From an uncultured Muribaculaceae bacterium (GTDB lineage Bacteria; Bacteroidota; Bacteroidia; Bacteroidales; Muribaculaceae), in contig CAJTRC010000008.1 of the NCBI GenBank assembly GCA_910578365.1, forward strand, positions 1 to 52,663: 52,663 bases of DNA, in the 5' to 3' direction. The number at the start of each line of letters is the position of its first letter. Position 1 is the first letter of the stretch. The position numbers were made by a program, and so were the translations under genes. Shown here in pieces: positions 22,657 to 32,232 of the stretch. Under the pieces are notes generated by a model. The model searched no databases. It saw only the letters and a list, made by a program, of their open reading frames with translations, and was not told the origin of the DNA.

Positions 22657-24045
22657 ATGAAAACGATACTGACATCATTACTATTGCTGGGGGCCGGCTC
22701 CCTGTATGCGCAGACTACCGGTGGAATCAGCGCCGAAAACCTCGGTCAGCTTCGCCGGTCGTATAACAACGAAGCCTCGACACGTGCCTTGCATAACGCC
22801 ATTGCCTCTACCGATATAAATACTCTTGCACGCAGTGCCCACGCCCGCCTCGGAGTCGATGCCGAAGTTAGCCACCGTGTGCCCAGCAAGGGTATCACCA
22901 ACCAGAAGTCATCGGGTCGCTGCTGGCTTTTTACAGGCCTGAACGTGCTGCGTGCCCAGGCAATGAAGAACCACGACCTGCCCCTGCTGGAGCTGTCGCA
23001 GAACTACAATTTCTTCTACGACCAGCTGGAGAAGGCCAACCTGTTTCTGCAGGGTATAATCGACCGTGTCGATTTGCCGCTCGACGACCGTATGGTCGAC
23101 TGGCTGTTTATGAATCCGGTGAGCGACGGCGGCCAGTTTACCGGTCTGGCCGACAATGTAAGCAAATACGGCGTTGTGCCCCGCGAAGCCATGCCCGAAA
23201 CTTACAGCAGCGAGAACACCTCGCGCCTGCGTCAGCTGCTGAGTACCAAACTGCGCCGCGACGGCATGGAGCTGCGTCGCATGGCAGCCGGCGGAGCCAA
23301 GGCCAAGGCTCTGGAAGCGCGCAAACAGCAGATGCTGGCCGATGTTTACCGTATGCTGGCACTGACTCTGGGCGAGCCTCCGGCGGAATTTGTCTGGAAA
23401 CGCAAAGACAGCAAGGGCAACACGGTTGACAGCCGCAAATACACTCCGCAGGAATTTTACGCAGAGTATTTCGGCAACGACCTCAAAGGCAACTATGTGA
23501 TGCTGATGAACGACCCCTCGCGTCCGTATTATAAGGTGTACGAAATAGACTACGACCGCCATACCTACGACGGCGACAACTGGCGCTACATCAACCTGCC
23601 TGTCGAAGAAATCAAGGCAGCCGCAATTGCATCCATCAAGGATTCCACAGCCATGTATTTCAGCTGCGATGTAGGCAAGCAGATGGACCGTACCAACGGT
23701 ACACTCGACCTCGACAACTACGACTACGAGGCACTGATGGGAGTGAGCCTGGATATGGACAAGCGCGACCGCATACTCAGCCATGCCAGCGCCTCGACCC
23801 ACGCCATGACACTGGTGGGCGTGGACATCGACGCGAATGGCAAACCAACCTCATGGCTGATAGAGAACAGCTGGGGGCCGGGCGCCAACGACGGTCATCT
23901 GCTCGCTACCGACAACTGGATGGACGAATACATGTTCCGCCTGGTGGTGGAGCGCAAATATCTGCCCGAAGCAACCCTGAAACTGCTCGACCAGAAGCCT
24001 CAGATGCTGCCGGCCTGGGACTTTATGTTTACAAACGAAGAATGA
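22657..24045 (+). CDS. Exported C1-family cysteine aminopeptidase (bleomycin-hydrolase/PepC type)
   Basis: 462 residues. Signal peptide 1-19 (GSLYA-Q), unusual against the classic cytoplasmic PepC. The papain-fold catalytic residues are all present: Q83 (oxyanion) and C89 in NQKSSGRCWLF, H382 in STHAMTLVG, N404 in IENSWG. It trims amino-terminal residues from peptides, probably in the periplasm, complementing the exported DPP-IV at 7629. First gene of a transcript leading into ruvA (4-base gap). Confidence 0.9.
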   Translation: MKTILTSLLLLGAGSLYAQTTGGISAENLGQLRRSYNNEASTRALHNAIASTDINTLARSAHARLGVDAEVSHRVPSKGITNQKSSGRCWLFTGLNVLRAQAMKNHDLPLLELSQNYNFFYDQLEKANLFLQGIIDRVDLPLDDRMVDWLFMNPVSDGGQFTGLADNVSKYGVVPREAMPETYSSENTSRLRQLLSTKLRRDGMELRRMAAGGAKAKALEARKQQMLADVYRMLALTLGEPPAEFVWKRKDSKGNTVDSRKYTPQEFYAEYFGNDLKGNYVMLMNDPSRPYYKVYEIDYDRHTYDGDNWRYINLPVEEIKAAAIASIKDSTAMYFSCDVGKQMDRTNGTLDLDNYDYEALMGVSLDMDKRDRILSHASASTHAMTLVGVDIDANGKPTSWLIENSWGPGANDGHLLATDNWMDEYMFRLVVERKYLPEATLKLLDQKPQMLPAWDFMFTNEE

Positions 24046-24049
24046 TAAT

Positions 24050-24634
24050 ATGATAGAATATATCAGAGGTCGTGTGGTGCGACTGAACCCTGCCGCCGTG
24101 ACTATGGAAACTGCCGGCGGTGTGGCTTATCAGCTGAACATAACTCTGCCCACCTATTCGGCCCTTGAAGGACAGCCCGAGGCAGTGCTGTGGGTGCATG
24201 AATCGATACGCGACGATGCCTGGACTCTCTTTGGCTTCCTCGAAGAAACCGAACGCGAACTTTTCCGCCAGCTGGTGGGCGTCAGCGGGGTAGGGGCAGG
24301 CACAGCCCGCATGATACTGAGTGCCATACCAGCCGCCGAGCTGCCCGGAGTGATTGCCGGAAGCGATTTGCGCCGCCTCAAAGGCGTGAAAGGCGTAGGG
24401 GCCAAAACAGCCGAACGTATAATCGTAGACCTCCGTGATAAAATAAAAACGGGTGATGCTACGTTAATACAACAGTCGCCCGCCGACAGCGAGGTTTTCG
24501 AGGAGGCTCTGGCAGCTTTGGTAATGCTCGGCTTTACAGCCCAGCAGAGCCGCAAGGTGCTGGGCAAACTCTTTGACAGCGAGCCGGGTCTGAAGGTCGA
24601 AGTGGCCATCCGCAAGGCTCTGCCGCTGATGTAA
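24050..24634 (+). CDS. ruvA: Holliday junction branch-migration subunit RuvA
   Basis: 194 residues. N-terminal OB fold (MIEYIRGRVVRLNPAAVTME), paired helix-hairpin-helix motifs (LVGVSGVGAGTARMIL and LKGVKGVGAKTAERII), and a C-terminal RuvB-contacting domain (EEALAALVMLGFTAQQSRKVL). Full length. It tetramerises on four-way junctions with RuvB. Confidence 0.95.
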   Translation: MIEYIRGRVVRLNPAAVTMETAGGVAYQLNITLPTYSALEGQPEAVLWVHESIRDDAWTLFGFLEETERELFRQLVGVSGVGAGTARMILSAIPAAELPGVIAGSDLRRLKGVKGVGAKTAERIIVDLRDKIKTGDATLIQQSPADSEVFEEALAALVMLGFTAQQSRKVLGKLFDSEPGLKVEVAIRKALPLM

Positions 24635-24704
24635 GACATGAGTTGCAGGCGCCGCTCAGGCGATGCTGCGTCATAGCATATATGAAGCGGGCGACACGCA
24701 ATTG

Positions 24705-27700
24705 ATGGAAAAAGCAAAGAACAGAAAAAATAACTATGCAATTTTCAGGCGTACGGCGATTATGCTCATTACGGGCATAGTGGCCGCGCTTGCGTATATA
24801 GCCGTGGCGCGTCCGCAGTCGCAGTCAACCATGGCGCCGCCTGCTCCGGCGGCTTATCCGGCACAACTGCCGACTATTCCGGCCGACAGCATAATGTTGC
24901 CGCTGGGCGCGCAGCAGACTGTGCCGCAGACCTACGAAGACCTTATGCGCGAGGAGTTCGCATACGACCTCGACACCCCCTCGAATATTACAACTACAGC
25001 CGAGTTCGATCCTGTGACCCGCTGCTATGTGGTGCGTACAAAGGTGGGCGACATGGAAATCGCCACACCGTTTATGCTCAACGAGGCACAATACAACAAC
25101 TGGCAACTGCGCAAATCAATGGAGCGTTACTACCATGAGCGCAACTCTATGGTAAACCAGGGCAAAGACAAGGAGCCGTTCAATATCTTCGACATGAACT
25201 TCCAGCTCGGCGCCCTCGACAAGATATTCGGCCCCGGCGGCGTTCAGCTGAAAACACAGGGTACGGTGCAAGTGCAGATGGGTATCAAGAGCAACAAGAC
25301 CGACAACCCGTCGCTGTCGCTGTCGTCGCGCCGGAAAACTTATTTCGATTTCGACCAGAAGGTGCAGGCCACCATCAATGCCTCGGTGGGCGACCGCATG
25401 AAGTTCAACATGACCTATAACACCGACGCTACCTTCGATTTCGACTCCAAGAATCTGAAACTGGCCTACGAAGGCAAGGAGGACGATATAGTAAAGAGCA
25501 TAGAGGCCGGCAATGTGTCGATGACCACCGGTTCGTCGCTTATACGTGGCGGAACGGCTCTGTTCGGCTTCAAGACCAAATTGCAGTTCGGCAAGCTCAC
25601 GGCCACGGCGCTGGTGTCGCAGCAGCAGTCGGAGTCAAAAACCGTAAGTTCGAAGGGGGGCGTGCAGACCACTCCGTTTACCATCAATGCCGACGAATAC
25701 GACCAGAACCGTCACTTCTTTTTGGGCCATTTCTTCCGCAAGAACTACGACCGCTTTGCCTCCAAGGTGCCGTTTGTATCGTCGGGCGTGAACATTACCC
25801 GTATCGAAGTATGGGTAACCAACAAAAGCGGCAAGTACGAGCAAAGCCGCAATCTGGTGGCCTTTATGGACCTTGGCGAGGATTCTGACCTGGCCAGCGA
25901 CTATTGGCAGCCGAATCTGTCGTTGCCCAACCCTTCGAACAACTCCAACAACCTGCTGTCGGTAATCAAGACCGAGTACCCCGGCGCGCGCAACATAGCC
26001 GATGTGACCCAGGTACTCCAGCCGCTTGGAGCATATGGCATAGAGGGCGGCCGCGACTATGAGAAAGTAGAGAGTGCCCGCCTGCTGTCGTCGAGCGAAT
26101 ACACCGTCAACACCACTCTGGGCTACATATCGGTGAAATCGGCTCTGAATGCCGACGAAGTCCTGGCTGTGGCCTACGAATACACCTACGGCGGACAGGT
26201 ATATCAGGTAGGTGAGTTCTCGAGCGACATAACCACTACCGACCAGTCGCTGTACTTGAAGATGCTCAAAAGCACCACCACCTCGCCACGTCTGCCAATG
26301 TGGCGGCTGATGATGAAAAACGTGTATTCGCTTGGCGGATATCAGGTGCAGAAGTCGAACTTTCGCATGAACATACAGTATCTTAGCGACACCACCGGCA
26401 CTAAAATCAACTATCTGCCAGTACCCGGGCTCAACAACCAGTCGCTGCTACAGGTAATGAACCTCGACCGCCTCGACAGCAACGAAGAGTCAAATCCCGA
26501 CGGCTTTTTCGACTTTGTCGACGGCTATACCATCTATCCTGCCACAGGCAAGATAGTCTTTCCTGTAGCGGAACCATTCGGCAGCTACCTTGCCGAAAAA
26601 ATCAGCGACCCGGTACTTGCCGAGCAGTACTGCTATCCGCAGCTCTATGACTCCACGCTGGTGGTGGCACGCCAGTTCGCCGACAAGAACAAATTCATAC
26701 TCAGCGGCGAATATCAGGCCTCGAGCGGCTCGCAGATTAGGCTCAACGCCATGAATGTGCCGCGAGGCTCGGTTATTGTCACCGCAGGCGGCGTTACCCT
26801 TACCGAGAACTCGGACTATACCGTCGACTACTCCATGGGTATCGTCACCATTACCAATCAGGCTATTATCGACTCCGGCCAGAGCATAAGCGTAACACTC
26901 GAAAACCAGTCGCTCTTCTCGCTTCAGCGCAAAACCTTGCTGGGCCTCGACCTGCAGTATCAGCTGACGCGCAACCTTAACATCGGCGCCACGCTGCTTC
27001 ACTTCAGTGAGAAAGCCCTTACCGAGAAAGTGAATATAGGCGACGAAACCGTCAACAACTCAATGTTCGGCTTAAATCTGGCCTACAATGGCGAATTTAT
27101 GTGGCTGACCAACCTTCTGAACAAGATTCCCACTGTCAACGCCACCCAGCCATCGCGCCTGAGCCTTGTTGCCGAATACGCACGGCTGATGCCGCACCAG
27201 CAGAAGACGGGCTCCAACCGCGGCTCGTCGTACGTCGACGACTTCGAGGCTACCCAGACCGGCATAGACTTGCGCAATCCTTATTCGTGGTTCCTTGCTT
27301 CGACTCCCTACGACAGCGGCAAGGATCCTCTCTTCCCCGAGGCTGCGCTCAACAACAACGTAGACTACGGCAAAAACCGAGCATTGCTCAACTGGTACTA
27401 TATCGACCGTCTGTTTACATCGCGAAATTCGTCGATGGCCCCCGGATATATAAAGAGCGATCTGGAGCAGTTGTCCAATCCGTATGTTCGCGAGGTGAAA
27501 TCGAGCGAGATATTCCCCGGCCGCGAACTCAGCTATGGCGAAACCAACTACATTCAGACACTGAACCTGTCGTACTATCCCAACGAGCGCGGCCCCTATA
27601 ACCTCGACGCCGAAAATATCGATGACGAAGGCAACCTGCTGCAGCCTGAACGTCGCTGGGGCGGCATTATGCGCAAGATGGACAACACCAACTTCGAGCA

Positions 27701-30700
27701 GTCGAACATCGAGTACGTGCAATTCTGGCTTATGAGTCCCTTCCTGGACCCGGAGAATCCGAACTACGACGGCGGCGACCTGTATCTGAACTTCGGCGAA
27801 ATATCGGAAGACATTCTGAAAGACGGTCTGAAGGGCTATGAAAACGGTATTCCTGTCGACGGCAACGACCAGTACCTTACCGAAACCGCATGGGGCCGTG
27901 TAAGCACCCAGAATTCGCTTACCTACAGTTTCGATAACAGCAGCGGAGCCCGTGTGCTGCAGGATGTTGGCCTCGACGGTCTGCCTAACGACGATGAATT
28001 CACTTTCCCGTCGTACAAAGACTACCTCGACAAACTTCGCCTGCGTCTGTCGCCCGATGTAATCGCACGGATGCAGGACGACGAGTTCTCGCCCTTCAAC
28101 GACCCTTCGGGCGATAACTATCACTTCTACCGCGGATATGATTACGACGCACAGCGTCTGGGTGTGCTCGAACGTTACAAGCGTTACAACGGAGTGGAGG
28201 GCAACTCGCTATCGCCCGAAGATGCCAGCGACCCGCTGTACCAGTCGTCGCGCTCCACCCCCGACGTGGAAGATATAAATCAGGACAATACCCTCAACGA
28301 ATACGAGCGCTATTTCCAGTACAAGGTGTCGATTCGGCCCGAAGATTTGGTTGTAGGCCGCAACTACATCACCGACAAACAGGTGTCGGTAGTACCAACC
28401 CGCGACGGCAAAGACCAGACAGTGGAGTGGTACCAGTTCAAGATACCTCTGCACGACTACGAGAAGATTGTAGGCTCCATAAGCGACTTCTCCACCATAC
28501 GCTTCGCGCGAATGTTCCTTACCGGCTTCAAGCAGACCACCCACCTGCGTTTCGCCACTCTGGAACTTGTGCGCGGCGAATGGCGTCCCTACGACTTCAA
28601 CCTCAACAGCCGCGGCGATGCGCCCGCCGAAGGGCAGCTCGACATTTCGGTGGTGAACATCGAGGAGAATGCCCGCCGCCAGCCGGTGAACTATGTGTTG
28701 CCTCCCGGCGTGAGCCGTATCACTGACCCGGGCCAAAGCCAGATTGTTCAGCTCAACGAGCAGTCGATGTCGCTCAAGGTCATTGACCTAAATGCCGGCG
28801 ACGCTCGCGGTGTATACCGCAATACACAGCTCGACCTGCGCAACTACAAGCGCATGCAGATGTGGATTCACGCCGAGGCGCTTATCGATGACAACACCGA
28901 CCTCAAAAGCGGCGACCTCTCGCTCTTCCTGCGCCTTGGCAGCGATGTGAAGAATAACTATTACGAGTACGAGATACCCCTGCAGCTTACTCCGCCGGGA
29001 GTGTATAATAACGACCTTACATCGGCGCGATACGAAGTATGGCCCGAGAACAACTATATGAACTTCTCGCTTCAGTCGCTGGTCGACCTCAAGCAGGAGC
29101 GTAACCGTGCCAAGCGCAACGAGGAGCCCGGTGTAGGCTATAGTGTGCTGTACACCGGCCGCGACCCGGACAACGAACGCAACCGCGTGGCAGTGATGGG
29201 CAATCCCTCGCTGAGTGATGTGCGTGTGATGCTGGTAGGCGTGCGCAACAACTCAGCGTCGACAAAAGACGGCACTGTGTGGGTCAACGAGCTGAAAGTT
29301 ACAGACTTCGATGAGTCGGGCGGCTGGGCCGCCAAGGCCAACGCAACCTTGAGTATGAGCGACGTTGCCACGGTGAATGTAGGCGCGCACGTAGAAACCT
29401 CAGGCTTCGGAGGTGTTGACCAGAGCCTTAACGAACGTCGTCTTGACGATTATCAGCAATACAACGTGGCCGTACAAGCGGACCTGGGACGTTTCCTGCC
29501 CGCAGCCGTCAAACTGCGTGCGCCTGTGTACTATTCGTATTCAAAAGAAAAGACCTCGCCAAAATACAATCCGCTCGACCAGGACGTACTGCTGAAAGAC
29601 GCCCTCGACGACTGCAACACCAAGCAGGAACGCGATTCGATTAACGCTTACGCCATAGAAACCAACAGCAACGAGAACTTCTCGCTCAGCGCTATGAAGT
29701 TCGATGTTCAGTCGAAGACTCCCATGCCATGGGACCCCGCCAACTTCACCATCAACTTCAGCTACAGTAAGCGCAAGATGATTAATCCGACAACGGAATA
29801 CGAGAACACAAACGACTATCGCGGCTCGCTGCAGTACAGCTATTCGCCCATGATTAAGGGCTTTAAGCCTTTCAGCTTCATACAGTCAAAAAACAAAAAC
29901 ATGAAGTTTTTGAAAGACTGGGAGCTGCATTGGCTGCCCAACAACATCAGTTTCCTGACCAATATGTCGCGCTACTACTACGAACAGCAAACCAGGACGG
30001 AAACCGATGTGATGTTCCAGCTGCCGGTGTCGGTGAGCAAAAACTTTCTGTGGGACCGTCAGCTGTCGCTCAACTGGAATCTGACAAAGTCGCTTACGTT
30101 AACATTCAACTCCAACACTTCGGCCCGAATCGAGGAAACAGTCGGAGCGGTGAACCGCCGCCTTTTCCCCGACAAATACCGCGAGTGGCGCGACACAGTA
30201 TGGCAGTCGATATTATCCATGGGTACGCCATGGAGCTACAACCAGACCTTCACTGGCCAGTACAAGGCACCTTTCTCGAAGATTCCGGTACTCGACTTCC
30301 TTACAGGTTCGGTAAGCTATAACGCAACTTACCGCTGGGATCGCGGAGCAACCATCGACGGTGTGCGCATGGGCAACTCCATTGCCAACCAGGCATCGTG
30401 GACTGCCGACGGACGCTTGAATTTCGAAACATTCTACAAGAAAATTCCGGTGCTAAAGAAAGTAAACGAACGCTTTGCCAACAAGCGTCCCACAACTAAG
30501 CGCAAGCCCAAGAAATTCGAACGCAACTTCAAGTTGCTGCCCGACACCACACTCGATATAAAGCATAATCTGAACGTGCCCAAAGTAAAGGTGACGGCAA
30601 TGACAATGCAGAACACCCCTGAGCTTGTGCGATACGAAATCGTCGACAAAAATACAGTGCGCATTCTCAACCGCGGCGACCAGACGCTGAAATTCATTGT

Positions 30701-32165
30701 CAATGAAGTACAGAAAGACGAGCGCAGCATCTGGACTCATCTGGGCGAGTACAGCCTGCGACTGCTTATGACACCACGCAATGTGGCCGTACGCTACCGC
30801 AACACACGCTCGCTGTCGCTGCCGCTGTTCCGTCCCGATATTGGCAACATCTTTGGCCAGACACGTTCGGCCGGCCCGATGTCGCCCGGCCTGGACTTCG
30901 CTTTCGGCTTTATCGGCGAGGATTATATCGACAAGGCACTGAGCCGTGGCTGGCTTATAACCGACGACGGCCAAACTTCGCCGGCATTATGGTCAAAGAC
31001 CAACGAGCTCAACGTCGATGCCACACTTGAGCCCTTCAAGGGCTTTAAGATACAGCTGACCATGAACCGTACCGACAACCGCAGCAGTCAGGTACAGTTT
31101 ATGTATGCCGACATGCCCACTACTCTCGCTGGCAGCTACACCAAGACCCATGTGGCTATGGCCACAGCCCTGCGCGGCAGCAACGCCGACAACGGCTACA
31201 ACAGCGAAGCCTTCAACAAGTTCCTCGCCTATATACCGGTGGTGCGCGAGCGGGTCGAGAGCCGTTACCATGGAGTGCGTTACCCCGATGGCGGTTTCCT
31301 CAAAGGCTCTCCGGTGGCCGGTACCGAATTCAATCCGGCAGTGGGCAAGGTGAGCGAAACCTCGAGCGACGTGCTTATTCCGGCATTTGTGGCCGCATAT
31401 TCGGGCAATGACGTCGCCAAGGTGACTCTCGATCCTTTCCCGTCGTTCAAGTTCGTGCTGCCAAACTGGCGAGTGACCTACGACGGCCTCATCAACCTGG
31501 GCAACATGCGCAAAATATTCAAGTCGTTCACCCTCAACCATGCCTACCAGTGTACATATTCGGTAGGCAGCTATTCGAGCTATCTCAACTGGATATCGGC
31601 CGACGGCGGGTATATGGGCTTTACGCTTGATGAACTCACCGGACAGCCAATACCGTCGTCGCCATACAACATTTCGTCGGTGGCTATCACCGAACGCTTC
31701 GCTCCGCTGTTCGGCATAAACTTCACACTCAAGAACGAACTGCAGGGCAATGCCGAGTACCGCGACCAGCGTACACTCACACTGAACTCTTCGGCCGGTC
31801 AGGTAGTGGAAGCCACCACCAAGGGGCTGACAGTGGGCGTGGGCTACAAGATTGTGGGCTTTAACACTGTGCTGAAAATGAAAGGCAGCGCGCAGGGCGT
31901 GAGCAACGACCTTACCCTTAATGCCGACTTGTCGTTGCAGAACACCAAGGCGCTCATACGCCGCATCGAGAGCAACTACACCCAGCCCACATCGGGCACC
32001 AACACTTTCTCGGTGAATTTTACAGCCAGTTATATACTCAGCAAGCGCATCACGGTGGCTATGTACTTCTCGCACCAGGCCAACACTCCGGTGATTACAA
32101 CCGGCAGCTACCCCACCACCTCTACAAGCTATGGCCTGTCGCTGAATCTCAACCTGGCCCGATAG
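24705..32165 (+). CDS. sprA: SprA/Sov giant outer membrane translocon
   Basis: 2486 residues from 24705. A single N-terminal hydrophobic segment (about 30-46, MLITGIVAALAYIAVA) serves as signal. The whole length is beta-strand rich with aromatic-girdle periodicity, many NxT/S-rich loops and YxF strands, and it ends in a LNLNLAR strand. SprA (Sov in Porphyromonas) is the 36-strand barrel through which type IX secretion cargo crosses the outer membrane. As I recall, placement after ruvA is also seen in other Bacteroidota. The upstream in-frame ATG at 24663 lies in the ruvA-sprA gap; 24705 fits the signal better. No PorK/L/M/N genes are in this window. Confidence 0.88.
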   Translation: MEKAKNRKNNYAIFRRTAIMLITGIVAALAYIAVARPQSQSTMAPPAPAAYPAQLPTIPADSIMLPLGAQQTVPQTYEDLMREEFAYDLDTPSNITTTAEFDPVTRCYVVRTKVGDMEIATPFMLNEAQYNNWQLRKSMERYYHERNSMVNQGKDKEPFNIFDMNFQLGALDKIFGPGGVQLKTQGTVQVQMGIKSNKTDNPSLSLSSRRKTYFDFDQKVQATINASVGDRMKFNMTYNTDATFDFDSKNLKLAYEGKEDDIVKSIEAGNVSMTTGSSLIRGGTALFGFKTKLQFGKLTATALVSQQQSESKTVSSKGGVQTTPFTINADEYDQNRHFFLGHFFRKNYDRFASKVPFVSSGVNITRIEVWVTNKSGKYEQSRNLVAFMDLGEDSDLASDYWQPNLSLPNPSNNSNNLLSVIKTEYPGARNIADVTQVLQPLGAYGIEGGRDYEKVESARLLSSSEYTVNTTLGYISVKSALNADEVLAVAYEYTYGGQVYQVGEFSSDITTTDQSLYLKMLKSTTTSPRLPMWRLMMKNVYSLGGYQVQKSNFRMNIQYLSDTTGTKINYLPVPGLNNQSLLQVMNLDRLDSNEESNPDGFFDFVDGYTIYPATGKIVFPVAEPFGSYLAEKISDPVLAEQYCYPQLYDSTLVVARQFADKNKFILSGEYQASSGSQIRLNAMNVPRGSVIVTAGGVTLTENSDYTVDYSMGIVTITNQAIIDSGQSISVTLENQSLFSLQRKTLLGLDLQYQLTRNLNIGATLLHFSEKALTEKVNIGDETVNNSMFGLNLAYNGEFMWLTNLLNKIPTVNATQPSRLSLVAEYARLMPHQQKTGSNRGSSYVDDFEATQTGIDLRNPYSWFLASTPYDSGKDPLFPEAALNNNVDYGKNRALLNWYYIDRLFTSRNSSMAPGYIKSDLEQLSNPYVREVKSSEIFPGRELSYGETNYIQTLNLSYYPNERGPYNLDAENIDDEGNLLQPERRWGGIMRKMDNTNFEQSNIEYVQFWLMSPFLDPENPNYDGGDLYLNFGEISEDILKDGLKGYENGIPVDGNDQYLTETAWGRVSTQNSLTYSFDNSSGARVLQDVGLDGLPNDDEFTFPSYKDYLDKLRLRLSPDVIARMQDDEFSPFNDPSGDNYHFYRGYDYDAQRLGVLERYKRYNGVEGNSLSPEDASDPLYQSSRSTPDVEDINQDNTLNEYERYFQYKVSIRPEDLVVGRNYITDKQVSVVPTRDGKDQTVEWYQFKIPLHDYEKIVGSISDFSTIRFARMFLTGFKQTTHLRFATLELVRGEWRPYDFNLNSRGDAPAEGQLDISVVNIEENARRQPVNYVLPPGVSRITDPGQSQIVQLNEQSMSLKVIDLNAGDARGVYRNTQLDLRNYKRMQMWIHAEALIDDNTDLKSGDLSLFLRLGSDVKNNYYEYEIPLQLTPPGVYNNDLTSARYEVWPENNYMNFSLQSLVDLKQERNRAKRNEEPGVGYSVLYTGRDPDNERNRVAVMGNPSLSDVRVMLVGVRNNSASTKDGTVWVNELKVTDFDESGGWAAKANATLSMSDVATVNVGAHVETSGFGGVDQSLNERRLDDYQQYNVAVQADLGRFLPAAVKLRAPVYYSYSKEKTSPKYNPLDQDVLLKDALDDCNTKQERDSINAYAIETNSNENFSLSAMKFDVQSKTPMPWDPANFTINFSYSKRKMINPTTEYENTNDYRGSLQYSYSPMIKGFKPFSFIQSKNKNMKFLKDWELHWLPNNISFLTNMSRYYYEQQTRTETDVMFQLPVSVSKNFLWDRQLSLNWNLTKSLTLTFNSNTSARIEETVGAVNRRLFPDKYREWRDTVWQSILSMGTPWSYNQTFTGQYKAPFSKIPVLDFLTGSVSYNATYRWDRGATIDGVRMGNSIANQASWTADGRLNFETFYKKIPVLKKVNERFANKRPTTKRKPKKFERNFKLLPDTTLDIKHNLNVPKVKVTAMTMQNTPELVRYEIVDKNTVRILNRGDQTLKFIVNEVQKDERSIWTHLGEYSLRLLMTPRNVAVRYRNTRSLSLPLFRPDIGNIFGQTRSAGPMSPGLDFAFGFIGEDYIDKALSRGWLITDDGQTSPALWSKTNELNVDATLEPFKGFKIQLTMNRTDNRSSQVQFMYADMPTTLAGSYTKTHVAMATALRGSNADNGYNSEAFNKFLAYIPVVRERVESRYHGVRYPDGGFLKGSPVAGTEFNPAVGKVSETSSDVLIPAFVAAYSGNDVAKVTLDPFPSFKFVLPNWRVTYDGLINLGNMRKIFKSFTLNHAYQCTYSVGSYSSYLNWISADGGYMGFTLDELTGQPIPSSPYNISSVAITERFAPLFGINFTLKNELQGNAEYRDQRTLTLNSSAGQVVEATTKGLTVGVGYKIVGFNTVLKMKGSAQGVSNDLTLNADLSLQNTKALIRRIESNYTQPTSGTNTFSVNFTASYILSKRITVAMYFSHQANTPVITTGSYPTTSTSYGLSLNLNLAR

Positions 32166-32201
32166 TACGCAAGCGTGTCCCGGTGAACCAAGAGGGCCGG
32201 C

Positions 32202-32227
32202 AAATAGTTTAGTATATAAAACTATTT
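32202..32227. promoter_or_regulatory. 26-base inverted repeat before the NADH dehydrogenase
   Basis: AAATAGTTT (32202-32210) and AAACTATTT (32219-32227) form a perfect 9-bp dyad with 8 bases between, ending five bases before the ATG at 32233. Either an operator or a weak terminator for sprA; no GC stem and no T-run, so an operator is preferred. Confidence 0.4.
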
Positions 32228-32232
32228 CATTT

